This document shows positions 27,031 through 36,804 of a stretch of DNA of 64,000 nt, piece by piece. The first letter of the stretch is position 1, and each line of letters begins with the position of its first letter. The DNA is taken from assembly GCA_900539175.1 (NCBI GenBank), contig UQAW01000002.1, forward strand, positions 1 to 64,000. The letters run 5' to 3'. The DNA is from an uncultured Lachnospiraceae bacterium. Its GTDB lineage: Bacteria > Bacillota > Clostridia > Lachnospirales > Lachnospiraceae. A program made the position numbers and the translations under genes. A model generated the notes under the pieces. It did not search any database, was not told the DNA's origin, and saw only the letters and a list, made by a program, of their open reading frames with translations.

Positions 27031-28323
27031 CTATGCCTTCCTCCTGATTTTTTTCTTTATTCTTTCTAATGGCTCTGTATTCTCCATAACAATGTCAATT
27101 ACGAATTGATCATCTGTGGTTTCTATGCTTACATTTCCTTTATATTTCTTCACACTATCCTTTATATTCTGAACACCAAATCCATGTGATTCTTTATCCG
27201 ACTTCGTGGTTATTATTTCATCCCCATTCCTTTTCAGTTCACCCTGGTATGTATTTCTTCCCCTGATATAAAGCATATCATCATCAAAATGAATGGATAA
27301 CTCTACCTCCCTTTTGACCGAATTTTCAATACTTTCCACAGCATTGGACAAAATATTTGAAAAGATAACGCATAAGTCATACGCCTGCACGCAACATCTC
27401 TGCGGCATATTTCCTTTCACCTTAAATATACAGTTTTTCCTGGCAAACTGGTTATCATAATAATTTACAATCGCGTCCACAATCTCATTTTTAACACTAA
27501 GATAGCCTGATATATATTCCATATTTTTACAAATCGTGTCTATATAATTTTCCAACTCATTCCACTGTTTCTCATATATATACTGTTTTATAACATACAT
27601 ATGTGCCCGTATATCATGTTGAAATTTTTTTATCTCAATATTTCTCTCTTCAAGATAACAATAATGCTCTGTTTGCATTGCTAAATACTGCTCTTTTAGT
27701 TCTTCATTTTTCCTATGCCAGTTATTTGATGAAGACAAAACAAATACAAAAACCATCTGAACCAATGAACTTAGCACCAACATAATATATACAACTGTAA
27801 ATTCACCATGTACATTCATAAGTTTCTTTTCTACGAGAACCAAAACAGATGCATTAACAATACATATAACAAAAAAAGCGATAAAATACCAAATAGATAA
27901 TTCCTGTAATGCAGCCTTCTGCTTGTGTGATATAACACCAAAAATAATCACAAGAATCATTATTGTAATAAAACTTGCATACAAATCCTGATATTGAACA
28001 AACTGATAATGCGATGCCTGCAGGCCAACATAACCAATCGTGTCTATAGAAAATATGACACCTATTGCCCAAAATACAATGATCACATTACGATATATCA
28101 CAGGCTCTATCAATAAATAAAAGAGCAATATTGCAAATAAGACGTATAACAACGGATATATGATACTCCATTTAAGACATTTCATTAATATCACCATTAA
28201 AATCGTAAAAATGCAGGTAATACACACTCGTCTCCTGCTTTTTGTAATTTTCATTGAAAATCCTAACAAGTAGATAACAAGAAACTTTATCACTTCCAAA
28301 AAATAGTATGCCACTTCTATCAT
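27031..28323 (-). CDS. GHKL (AgrC-like) sensor histidine kinase
   Basis: A 430-residue kinase. About six or seven membrane helices fill the first 200 residues, with no large outer loop, as in peptide-sensing AgrC/ComD kinases. The phospho-acceptor is in KFQHDIRAHMYVI; the N-box is IFSNILSNAVESIE and the G-box SHGFGVQNIKDSVKKYKG. The ATG at 28323 is chosen because AAGGTGGGA precedes it. It may sense the peptide of the adjacent A+T-rich locus (inference). Confidence 0.9.
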   Translation of the reverse strand: MIEVAYYFLEVIKFLVIYLLGFSMKITKSRRRVCITCIFTILMVILMKCLKWSIIYPLLYVLFAILLFYLLIEPVIYRNVIIVFWAIGVIFSIDTIGYVGLQASHYQFVQYQDLYASFITIMILVIIFGVISHKQKAALQELSIWYFIAFFVICIVNASVLVLVEKKLMNVHGEFTVVYIMLVLSSLVQMVFVFVLSSSNNWHRKNEELKEQYLAMQTEHYCYLEERNIEIKKFQHDIRAHMYVIKQYIYEKQWNELENYIDTICKNMEYISGYLSVKNEIVDAIVNYYDNQFARKNCIFKVKGNMPQRCCVQAYDLCVIFSNILSNAVESIENSVKREVELSIHFDDDMLYIRGRNTYQGELKRNGDEIITTKSDKESHGFGVQNIKDSVKKYKGNVSIETTDDQFVIDIVMENTEPLERIKKKIRRKA

Positions 28324-28526
28324 ATACTTCCCACCTTCTTTCGACATAATATAACTCAAATGTTCTCGCTTTTATATTATTACACAAAACGAACTGTAAC
28401 TCAATCGAAATTTGTCATTAATCAAAAAAAGCACATGAAAGTCAACTATTTAAAGTCAACCGACATATGCTAGTTCAATAATATTTTCATTTTATCTTTT
28501 CATACGTAACCTATGAATTAAAGAAA

Positions 28527-28577
28527 TTAGTGCCAATAGCGCAAAATCCAATACAATAAACTAATATTAGCTAACAT
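28527..28577 (-). CDS. Possible 16-residue leader or signal peptide
   Basis: MLANISLLYWILRYWH is preceded by AAGGAGATAGGT, one of the best ribosome sites in this region. It lies in the presumed 5' leader of the kinase-regulator transcript, downstream of the LytTR-like repeats. In a second frame the next bases read FALLALISLIHRLRMKR, so it may be a frameshifted small hydrophobic (holin- or toxin-like) gene. Confidence 0.3.
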   Translation of the reverse strand: MLANISLLYWILRYWH

Positions 28578-28631
28578 ACCTATCTCCTTCCCTTTACCGG
28601 TTGTCTAACATGCTGTTACAAACTTAGCTCA

Positions 28632-28690
28632 ATATTAGAAAAAAAACTATATTTTCTACGCAAATGGTAAAAAATTTTCGCAAACGGTAA
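28632..28690 (-). promoter_or_regulatory. LytTR-type direct repeats and -10 before the kinase genes
   Basis: Minus strand: TTACCGTTTGCG (28690-28679) and TTACCATTTGCG (28670-28659) are near-identical direct repeats with starts 20 bases apart. A TAATAT -10 (28637-28632) lies 21 bases beyond the second. About two helical turns between repeats, placed near the -35 position, is the usual arrangement for AgrA/ComE-type LytTR activators. The adjacent response regulator is the likely binder. Confidence 0.6.
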
Positions 28691-29051
28691 TCTAACATCT
28701 GTTTAATACACGAAGCCTCAATATACAACTTGCCTCTATTTCTTTTTAACTGGCGCCATTATCATTATGTGATTTCAGATAATCTAAAACTTCCAGCCGC
28801 CCCAACGTCAGACGAGTATTACTTTTTTCTTCCATAATTTATCTATTGATTGGATACACTATCCTTGACTTCCTTTGATTTTTGTGCATCAACTTGACAG
28901 AGTTCGCAAAGGTCCAATTATTGTTGCCTTACTGGTGCTTTTCTTTGCCCGCCTGTTCGGACGTTTACTGACTTTTTTACCGGTTATTCTTTTTCCAAAA
29001 TCCACAGCAAAATTCCCGGACTGAATAACTACTATGAGCCGATGAAAACGA

Positions 29052-29903
29052 TTATTTTCTTAAGCAAACTTTTTCACCAATGACAATAGCTTTTGAATTA
29101 CTCCCATGCCCAATTTCCTGTGTCTTTATAATTGGAATCCTCTCACCCGCATATTGCTTCACCAGACTGGTTATCGCAGGAAGACAATGATCCTGTTCCA
29201 TTTTCGTGAATGTCCCTAACAAAATACCGTTGATTTTATGAAACGCACCCATTTGCTTAAGTTGGTTCAGATACGTTGTCATCTGGGGAACTGTTCCGCC
29301 GAAGGCTTCAAGCAGCAATACCTTATTGGTCATATCCGGCCAATATTCCGTACCTGCTAATTTCAGCAAACATCGTATATTTCCGCCAACAACAATTCCC
29401 TCAAGCCTTTCCCCTTGTATAAACTGATATTCAAAGGAAAATAGATGATTCGTTCCGTCAAATATCGTACTGGTGAAATTTGTAATCTGAGTTTTTCCAT
29501 CCTCACGCAAAAGATTCCGGATCTGATACAGCACAGATCTGACACCGGTTTTTGCATAAATCGCATTCATAATCGTTGTGAGATCACTGTACCCCCAAAA
29601 AGGCTTTGGGTTTTCCGCAATAACTTCAAAATCCAGATACGGTAAAATTTCATTCGCAATATCTCCGCCGGAAATATCAAAAATCATCTGAATTTCCCTA
29701 TCTTGATAGAAATTCATCAAGGCTTCTGCCCGTTCTCTCCCAGTTCCGCTAAATACAGAATCCCTTTCAAAAAGAAAATCACTGAAGACAGGACACAATC
29801 CTATTTTTACCAATACTTTTTCTAACAGAACTACCTTTTCACGATTCGTTTGCGGCTGCCCGTTGGAACAGCCAACAATCGCCACCTTACTTCCTTTTTG
29901 CAT
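29052..29903 (-). CDS. S66 family (LD-carboxypeptidase/MccF-like) serine peptidase
   Basis: A 283-residue protein. The nucleophile Ser lies in FWGYSDLTTI near residue 105, Glu in LLLEAFGGT near 200, and the His in EIGHGSNSKAI near 269, the Ser-Glu-His triad of peptidase family S66. Members trim murein LD-peptide bonds or, as MccF, destroy peptide-nucleotide antibiotics; sequence alone does not decide. There is no signal peptide, favouring a cytoplasmic role. GGGAGG 7 bases upstream supports the ATG at 29903. Confidence 0.88.
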   Translation of the reverse strand: MQKGSKVAIVGCSNGQPQTNREKVVLLEKVLVKIGLCPVFSDFLFERDSVFSGTGRERAEALMNFYQDREIQMIFDISGGDIANEILPYLDFEVIAENPKPFWGYSDLTTIMNAIYAKTGVRSVLYQIRNLLREDGKTQITNFTSTIFDGTNHLFSFEYQFIQGERLEGIVVGGNIRCLLKLAGTEYWPDMTNKVLLLEAFGGTVPQMTTYLNQLKQMGAFHKINGILLGTFTKMEQDHCLPAITSLVKQYAGERIPIIKTQEIGHGSNSKAIVIGEKVCLRK

Positions 29904-30017
29904 CACCTGTCCTCCCTCATCTCATAAGATACCGTGCTCCGCCGCTCCATGATAAGATGTCTTTTCACACAAAACTATTTCACGATACAAAATTCAAAAT
30001 CCCCTTTGACGCTTTCA

Positions 30018-30272
30018 TCATTTCATCAATTTATTTAAAAAAACTGCAAACATTGCCAGAAGCAGAATCGTTAACACACCCATCAGACATCGAACAATCA
30101 AACGACTGCTTTGTAAAAATATGCACACAAACAATATAAGAAGTGCGCTATAGAATACAAGAATCAATATCCATCCTATTAACCTTATCCATTTTGGAAT
30201 TCTTTTCTCTTTTACGACCTCAATGCTCCCCTCCAAAAATATGGACACCAGTAACTCAAAAATATCTTCCAT
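30018..30272 (-). CDS. Small membrane protein
   Basis: An 84-residue protein beginning MEDIFELLVSIFLEGSIEVV. Two hydrophobic helices (about 33-55 and 60-80) follow a basic stretch (KEKRIPKWIR). I do not recognise a named family; similar small membrane proteins are common in Lachnospiraceae. The ATG at 30272 is chosen because AAGGGG precedes it. It follows fbp by 37 bases and may share its transcript. Confidence 0.65.
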   Translation of the reverse strand: MEDIFELLVSIFLEGSIEVVKEKRIPKWIRLIGWILILVFYSALLILFVCIFLQSSRLIVRCLMGVLTILLLAMFAVFLNKLMK

Positions 30273-30309
30273 AAAAATCCCCTTACATCCGACCATTCAC
30301 TTAAGATGT

Positions 30310-32259
30310 TTATCTTTCTATAATAAGCCCGCTTCGATACGCCTCCAGTAATTGTTTCAGTTCTCCAATACGTTCCCGAAGTGCAGCCCCCGTATCGGTA
30401 TCTCCCACTAACATCCGCCGCGGCGCCATCTTCACCATAATCCGGTCAGAATGAATATCCGTCTCATTGGCAATCGCTTCCTCCGTTGAACTGAAAGGCT
30501 CATGGGCGACCAGCATCATTCCATAAGAATTATAGATCAGCGTATACCCTGCAATTCCTGTCTTGCTCTGATAGGCTTTCGAAAATCCGCCGTCGATTAC
30601 CAGCACCTTACCTCCACATTTCACCGGGCTCTCTCCGGTTTTCTGTAAAACCGGAACATGCCCGTTGACGAGAATCGCATCTTCTCCCAACCCAAATTCT
30701 CTCAAAATCTGATTTACGATGTTCTCATCATTCAAAAGACGGTAGTAAGGATTTTTCTCTTCCTTGTGCGTCTCCGGCTCTTCCAAAAAATACCCTTCGA
30801 AAGTCGCCATTTTGTCTTTTCCGAACAAAGGGGAATTGGGACTGCTCCAGATATACCACAGGATATCCTTCCCTTTCTCCTTCTCCATTTCATTTCTGGC
30901 AAAAAATGCTTTTCTCACATACGTTTCCAACACATCATAGAGTTCTTTTCCATAATATGTCTTTCCGTAAATGTCCACCTTACGGAACGCTCCATTCTCA
31001 TCCAAGGGTACACAGCCATGATACAGCAGGTTATTGTTATACACCTTATAAATACTGCCCTTATTCAGCAAAAGCATCATATGGCGCTGCAGTTTTTCAC
31101 AATGTTCAAAAGCCGCCTGCAGCCGCTCCATCAGATTCTGTTCTTCTTTCGTCAGCCGATAAGGATCTTTGGGATTAACCGTCGGGAAATTGCAGTCCCG
31201 GAGTTTCAGAGTTTTCCCATACCAGTCAATCGTTCCCTGTTCATAATCAATCTTATCCAACAGCCTTCGGTCACTCATCCGAAAACCTGGCCGCCTGGCA
31301 ATCAACTGTCCTTCCAGTTTCAACTGAATCACAACGATCGCCTTATGCATCTTCATATTCAGATCTGTTTCAGTTGTAGTGAACGAACGGTTTCCTTTGA
31401 TGGAAAATACCGTACAGGGATCATTCTTATAGGTTTCCAGAGCAAAAGTAGCCAGAGGCAGCAGATTGATTCCATAACCGTCTTCCAGAATATCCAGATT
31501 CCCATAGCTGACACTGTTTTTGATTACCGTGGCGATACATGCCTGCTGCCCCGCAGCGGCTCCCATCCACACGATATCATGATTTCCCCACTGGATATCC
31601 AGGGAGTGATACTCGATCAGCTTATCCATGATATTGTCCGGTCCCGGTCCCCGGTCATAGATGTCCCCCAGAATATGCAGATGATCCACAACCAACCGCT
31701 GAATCAACTCTGACAGCGCTACGATAAATTCCTCCGCCCTGCCAATGTCGATAATCGTATCTACAATCGAATCATAATAGGCGCCTTTATCCAGAACCTC
31801 CGATTTTTCCGTAATCAATTCCTCAATCACATAGGCAAAATCTTTCGGCAATGCCTTACGCACCTTCGACCGGGTATACTTGGATGCCACAGTCTTACAC
31901 ACCTCGATCAGGCGATAGAGCGTGATCCGGTACCAGTCATCCATATGCTCTTCTTTCTTCTTAACCAGATCAATCTTCTCCCGCGGATAATAAATCAAAG
32001 TAGCCAGACCTTTCTTTTCCGCCCTGCCAAGCGTATGTCCGAATACATCGTCGATTTTTTTCTTCACGGCCCCGGAGCCATTCCTCAGCACATGGGAAAA
32101 TGCCTCGTATTCCCCATGAATATCCGTAATAAAATGTTCCGTACCCTTCGGAAGATTCAAGATCGACTGCAGATTAATAATCTCGGTTGATGCCTTTGCA
32201 ATATTCGGAAATAATTCCGCCAAACGCTGCAGGTACCGCAGTTCCAAATTTTCGCCCAT
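30310..32259 (-). CDS. fbp: Fructose-1,6-bisphosphatase class III
   Basis: A 649-residue enzyme that hydrolyses fructose-1,6-bisphosphate in gluconeogenesis. The calcineurin-like metal site motifs FITDIHGEYEAF near residue 43, GDIYDRGPGPD near 198 and QWGNHDIVWMG near 225 are all present, as is the long C-terminal region with VNGHVPV and VIDGGFSKAYQ. This is the Firmicutes-specific class III form at its usual length. AAGGAG precedes the ATG. It lies 39 bases downstream of polC. Confidence 0.97.
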   Translation of the reverse strand: MGENLELRYLQRLAELFPNIAKASTEIINLQSILNLPKGTEHFITDIHGEYEAFSHVLRNGSGAVKKKIDDVFGHTLGRAEKKGLATLIYYPREKIDLVKKKEEHMDDWYRITLYRLIEVCKTVASKYTRSKVRKALPKDFAYVIEELITEKSEVLDKGAYYDSIVDTIIDIGRAEEFIVALSELIQRLVVDHLHILGDIYDRGPGPDNIMDKLIEYHSLDIQWGNHDIVWMGAAAGQQACIATVIKNSVSYGNLDILEDGYGINLLPLATFALETYKNDPCTVFSIKGNRSFTTTETDLNMKMHKAIVVIQLKLEGQLIARRPGFRMSDRRLLDKIDYEQGTIDWYGKTLKLRDCNFPTVNPKDPYRLTKEEQNLMERLQAAFEHCEKLQRHMMLLLNKGSIYKVYNNNLLYHGCVPLDENGAFRKVDIYGKTYYGKELYDVLETYVRKAFFARNEMEKEKGKDILWYIWSSPNSPLFGKDKMATFEGYFLEEPETHKEEKNPYYRLLNDENIVNQILREFGLGEDAILVNGHVPVLQKTGESPVKCGGKVLVIDGGFSKAYQSKTGIAGYTLIYNSYGMMLVAHEPFSSTEEAIANETDIHSDRIMVKMAPRRMLVGDTDTGAALRERIGELKQLLEAYRSGLIIER

Positions 32260-32298
32260 ATTCTTCTCCTTCTCATCATATATACGCTAAGGAACTGT

Positions 32299-35200
32299 TC
32301 AGCTGCTCTTTGCAAAATCAAACAATGAAATCTGATTCGACTCCGGAATATCGCCAAACACACCCAGATCATCCATCAGATCAATCACCGTCTTGCTGAC
32401 CTTCGTCCGATTCCGGAAATCATCTTTGGACAGAAATGCTCCGTCACGCGCCGCCAGCACAACGGCGTCTGCCGCCTTGTCCCCAAGACCTTCTATCGTA
32501 TCCAGTGCCGGCATCAGTTTTCCATCTACAATCTGGAAGCGATGTGCCTGTGCTGTATACAGATCTACAGGCGCAAAGGTAAAGCCGCGTGCATACATCT
32601 CCTGCACAATTTTCATGTCCTTATACGTATCCTGCTCCTTTTTACTTAAAGTATCCTTCCGTCTTTCATAATCATGCATATAATATTCCAGACGCTCCTG
32701 CCCGAGACACATCAGCTCATAGGAAAATGCCGATGCACGGATGGAAAAGTAAGCCGCATAGTAAGCCAGCGGATAGAAAATCTTGTAATAGGCAATCCGG
32801 TAAGCCATCATAACGTACGCCGCCGCATGTGCTTTCGGGAACATGTACTTGATTTTCTTACAGGACCAGATGTACCAGTCCGGTACCTCGTGTTTCTTCA
32901 TCTCCTCTTCCCACTGAGGCTTCAGTCCCTTTCCTTTCCGCACACTCTCCATGATCGTAAAGGACTCCTCACTGTCCAGTCCCTTATTAATCAGGTAAAT
33001 CATAATATCATCACGGGTACAAATTGCCGTGGAAATGGTTGCATTTCCCTCTTCAATCAAGGTCTGTGCATTTCCCAACCATACGTCCGTACCATGAGAC
33101 AGACCTGAAATACGAATCAAATCCGAAAAAGACTGGGGCTTGGTATCCAGAAGCATCTGAATAACGAAATCCGTACCGAATTCCGGGATTCCCAGACAGC
33201 CAAGAGGGCATCCTCCGATATCCTCCGGGCGGATTCCCAGAGCATCCGTACTCTTAAACAAAGACATGACATTCTGATCGTCCAGCGGAACCTGTTGTGC
33301 ATCAAAGCCTGTCAGATCCTCCAGCATACGGATCATGGTCGGATCGTCGTGCCCCAGAATATCCAGTTTCAGAAGGTTTGCATCAATGGAGTGATAGTCA
33401 AAATGTGTCGTGATAATATCCGTATTGTTATCGTTTGCCGGATGCTGCACCGGAGTAAAAGAATTGATATCTTCTCCAAAGGGCAGTACGATAATACCGC
33501 CGGGATGCTGTCCCGTGGTTCTCCGGATACCGGTGCATCCCTTTACAATCCGGTCAATTTCACAATTCCGCTTATGCACGCCCCGTTCTTCATAATAATT
33601 CTTCACATATCCGAATGCCGTCTTGTCCGCCAGCGTACCAATCGTCCCCGCCCGGAACGTCTGACCCGCCCCGAAGATCACCTCCGTATATTTATGAGCC
33701 TTACTTTGATATTCTCCGGAAAAATTCAAGTCAATATCCGGCTCCTTATTTCCTTTAAATCCGAGGAATGTCTCAAAGGGAATATCAAATCCCATCTTAT
33801 TCAGCGGCGCCCCACAGTTCGGACACTTCTTATCCGGCATATCACAACCTGCCCGGCCTGAATAAGATTTAACCTCTTCCGAGTCAAAGTCCACGTAATG
33901 GCATTGGTCACACAGATAATGGGGACTTAAGGGATTTACCTCGGTGATTCCCGCCATGGTAGCCACAAAAGAGGAACCAACCGAACCACGGGACCCCACC
34001 AGATACCCGTCCTCATTGGACTTCCAGACCAGCTTCTGCGCAATAATATACATCACGGCATATCCATTGGAAATAATCGAGTTCAATTCCCGCTCCAACC
34101 GTGCCTTTACAATCTCCGGTAAGTCTTCTCCATAGATTTCATGTGCCTTGTTATAACAGATATCGCGCAGATCCTGATCGGAATTCTCAATGACCGGCGG
34201 GAATTTTCCTGCACGGATGGGGGAAATCTTTTCTACCATGTCCGCAATCTTCTGAGGGTTTGTAACCACCACTTCTTCAGCCTTTTCCGTACCAAGATAG
34301 GAAAACTCCTCCAGCATCTCATCGGTGGTGCGCAGATACAGAGGCGCCTGATCATCGGCATCATCAAAGCCTTTTCCCGTCATGATGATCCGGCGGTAAA
34401 TCTCATCCTGGGGATCCATAAAATGTACGTCACAGGTGGCAACCACCGGTTTATTGAACTTCTCGCCAAGCTTCACAATTCTCCGGTTGATTTCCCGCAG
34501 ATCTTCCTCGTTGCTTACCGCAGAAATATCCTCTTTTCGGATCATAAATGCATTATTTCCAAGCGGCTGAATCTCCAGGTAATCATAGAATTCCACCAGT
34601 CTTGTGATTTCCTGCTCCGGCGCTCCCCGCAGGATCGCCTGATATAATTCTCCTGCCTCACAGGCAGAACCAATCATCAAGCCTTCCCTGTACTTCAGAT
34701 AAAGACTCTTCGGAAGTCTCGGACGGCGATTATAATATTTCAGATGAGACTCAGATACCAGACGATAAAGATTGACTCTTCCGGTCTCTCCCGTAGCCAG
34801 AACAATCGCATGATAGGTGGGAAGCTTCCGGATCGTATTCTCCGAGATACTCCCCTGTTCATTCAGCGCGTCCAGATCCTCAATTCCCCGGTCATGAAGC
34901 ATCTTGATAAATTTCACGAAAATATCTGCCGTACATGCCGCATCATCCACTGCCCTGTGATGATTGTCAAGAGGCACTCCTACTGCTTTTGCCACCGTAT
35001 CCAGTTTAAAACGGTTCAGTCCCGGCAGCAGAAAACGAGCCATCGCCACGGTGTCAACTACCGTGAACTCCCGTGCAATCCCCTGCAATTCACAATTCTT
35101 CTCGATGAAACTCATATCGAATCCTGCATTATGTGCAACCATGACCGCCCCTTCACAGAATTCCATAAATTGAGGAAGCACCGTCCCAATCACCGGCGCA

Positions 35201-36789
35201 TCCATCACCATACCGTCATTGATTCCCGTCAGATTTTCAATCTTAAAAGGAATCGGCACCTGCGGATTCACAAAAGTGGAAAAACGCTTCGTAATCTGGC
35301 CATTTTCCACACGCACAGCGCCGATTTCGATGATCTTATCCACAACCGGAGAAAATCCGGTAGTCTCCAGGTCAAAGACCACAAAGGTTTGCTCCAGGGA
35401 CTGTTTCTTACTGTTGACCACAATTCCCTTCAGATCATCCACCAGATATGCTTCCATTCCGTAGATGACCTTGAACGGTGCCGATACCTGTTTTAACTCT
35501 TCTTTCGTGGCATCGGGATGCGCTTCCTTATATTTGTCACGGAATTTTCCGTCGATTGCCTCCATGGCATGATTCGCTTCCGGGAAGGACTGCACAACCC
35601 CATGATCGGTAATGGCAATCGCCGGATGGCCCCATTCATACGCACGTTTCACAAGCGCCGCCGCATCTGTAACACCGTCCATGTCGCTCATCTTCGTGTG
35701 ACAATGCAGCTCCACACGTTTTGCCGGTGCATTGTCGCTTCTTCCCTCCCGGAAGTCACGGATTTTTTTGATTCCCCATACGGAGGTAACAGTCAAGTCA
35801 TGATCGAAGGTATCAATCGCTGTCTTTCCCTTGATCTTTAAGAAGGCCCCCTTATCCACTGCGGGTTTAATCTCGGGTACCTGTTCATTTTTCACGAAGA
35901 TTTTTACTGTGATAGTATCTGTAAAGTCCGTAACCTGAAACATCAGAATCGTCCGCTCATTCCGGATCTCTCTGGAATCAAAAGACTGTACCTGCCCGCG
36001 GATGACGACTTCGCCGATTTCTCCCTCGATGGAAGCAATGGTTACACTCTCATCCTCAAAATCTCTTCCGTAAATCAAATCCGGATTCGCCGGTTTTCTG
36101 GACTTCTTATCATTTTCCACAAGGGAACTGATCTTCTGTGATCTGCCGTCCTCTTTCCCTTTCCTGGCACCGGATTTCTCCTGCGCCTGCTTTTCCAGTT
36201 TCTCACCCAGATGGGTTCTCTCCACCACATGGCGCACCTGTTCCTGAAGTTTCATCTCACTCTTTTGCCTTGCACTGCTCTGCTCCTGTTTCCTATAACT
36301 GGTGTGAATCTTCAGATCCAGTCCGCAGCGTTCGCAGAAAATCTTTTCCAGTATCCGAAGCAATTCTTCCACCCGTTCATGGGCAATGACGGAATCAACC
36401 AGTTCCAGTTCCATCACATCTGTTTCAGGAAACGTGATGGAAGCCGTCTGAAACAGATTGCACAAAAACACACTGTACTCCCGCAGCTCCGTCAGAATAC
36501 TGCTCCGGTAAACACCCATGAGATTCTTCGGTGTGTACTGTCTGGACAGATAAAACTTTTCTATAATCTTAATCTCAATCTGTATATTCCGGAAAAACTG
36601 TTCCTTAATTGCCTTTTCAAGAGCAAAGATATGCTTTTTATGAATCCACTGACTGCAGACAATATAGACCCGCATCAGGTCTTTTTTTCTTGTGATCCCT
36701 ACTCTCGTAACCTGAACAACATCTAATAAATCCGCCAGTTCCCCATCCACCTCAAGATCGGGAAATACTTCCATAAAGTCTTTTTCCAT
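32299..36789 (-). CDS. polC: DNA polymerase III alpha subunit, PolC type
   Basis: The 1496-residue replicative polymerase of low-GC Gram-positives. In order: an N-terminal domain, an OB fold (GEVVIRGQVQSFDSR, near 255), a PHP domain (RVELHCHTKMSDMDG, near 350) split by a DEDDh 3'-5' exonuclease (FVVFDLETTGFSP near 455, HNAGFDMSF near 540), a zinc-binding segment (CDQCHYVDFD and CPNCGAPL), and the polymerase core with GSRGSVGSSFVATM and PDIDLNFSGEYQ. Full length and intact. It follows ispG by 15 bases, a common Clostridia order. Confidence 0.98.
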   Translation of the reverse strand: MEKDFMEVFPDLEVDGELADLLDVVQVTRVGITRKKDLMRVYIVCSQWIHKKHIFALEKAIKEQFFRNIQIEIKIIEKFYLSRQYTPKNLMGVYRSSILTELREYSVFLCNLFQTASITFPETDVMELELVDSVIAHERVEELLRILEKIFCERCGLDLKIHTSYRKQEQSSARQKSEMKLQEQVRHVVERTHLGEKLEKQAQEKSGARKGKEDGRSQKISSLVENDKKSRKPANPDLIYGRDFEDESVTIASIEGEIGEVVIRGQVQSFDSREIRNERTILMFQVTDFTDTITVKIFVKNEQVPEIKPAVDKGAFLKIKGKTAIDTFDHDLTVTSVWGIKKIRDFREGRSDNAPAKRVELHCHTKMSDMDGVTDAAALVKRAYEWGHPAIAITDHGVVQSFPEANHAMEAIDGKFRDKYKEAHPDATKEELKQVSAPFKVIYGMEAYLVDDLKGIVVNSKKQSLEQTFVVFDLETTGFSPVVDKIIEIGAVRVENGQITKRFSTFVNPQVPIPFKIENLTGINDGMVMDAPVIGTVLPQFMEFCEGAVMVAHNAGFDMSFIEKNCELQGIAREFTVVDTVAMARFLLPGLNRFKLDTVAKAVGVPLDNHHRAVDDAACTADIFVKFIKMLHDRGIEDLDALNEQGSISENTIRKLPTYHAIVLATGETGRVNLYRLVSESHLKYYNRRPRLPKSLYLKYREGLMIGSACEAGELYQAILRGAPEQEITRLVEFYDYLEIQPLGNNAFMIRKEDISAVSNEEDLREINRRIVKLGEKFNKPVVATCDVHFMDPQDEIYRRIIMTGKGFDDADDQAPLYLRTTDEMLEEFSYLGTEKAEEVVVTNPQKIADMVEKISPIRAGKFPPVIENSDQDLRDICYNKAHEIYGEDLPEIVKARLERELNSIISNGYAVMYIIAQKLVWKSNEDGYLVGSRGSVGSSFVATMAGITEVNPLSPHYLCDQCHYVDFDSEEVKSYSGRAGCDMPDKKCPNCGAPLNKMGFDIPFETFLGFKGNKEPDIDLNFSGEYQSKAHKYTEVIFGAGQTFRAGTIGTLADKTAFGYVKNYYEERGVHKRNCEIDRIVKGCTGIRRTTGQHPGGIIVLPFGEDINSFTPVQHPANDNNTDIITTHFDYHSIDANLLKLDILGHDDPTMIRMLEDLTGFDAQQVPLDDQNVMSLFKSTDALGIRPEDIGGCPLGCLGIPEFGTDFVIQMLLDTKPQSFSDLIRISGLSHGTDVWLGNAQTLIEEGNATISTAICTRDDIMIYLINKGLDSEESFTIMESVRKGKGLKPQWEEEMKKHEVPDWYIWSCKKIKYMFPKAHAAAYVMMAYRIAYYKIFYPLAYYAAYFSIRASAFSYELMCLGQERLEYYMHDYERRKDTLSKKEQDTYKDMKIVQEMYARGFTFAPVDLYTAQAHRFQIVDGKLMPALDTIEGLGDKAADAVVLAARDGAFLSKDDFRNRTKVSKTVIDLMDDLGVFGDIPESNQISLFDFAKSS

Positions 36790-36804
36790 CGTTACCGCCG
36801 TTCC

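Larger units (their letters stand above)
28324..29051. other. 728-base A+T-rich gap with control elements and small frames
   Basis: The gap holds LytTR-like direct repeats (28659-28690) and a short frame with a strong ribosome site (28527-28577). It also holds two AGTCAA repeats at 28440 and 28454, which read as TTGACT on the minus strand. A 29-codon minus frame (28746-28835, EEKSNTRLTLGRLEVLDYLK) and a 49-codon plus frame (28875-29024, VALLVLFFARLFGRLLTFLP) look protein-like but lack ribosome sites, and are probably remnants or chance. Confidence 0.45.

Noticed and set aside
30658..31713. 351-codon plus-strand frame opposite fbp
   Set aside because: It is antisense to the clear class III fructose-bisphosphatase and its translation shows no protein-like features or ribosome site.
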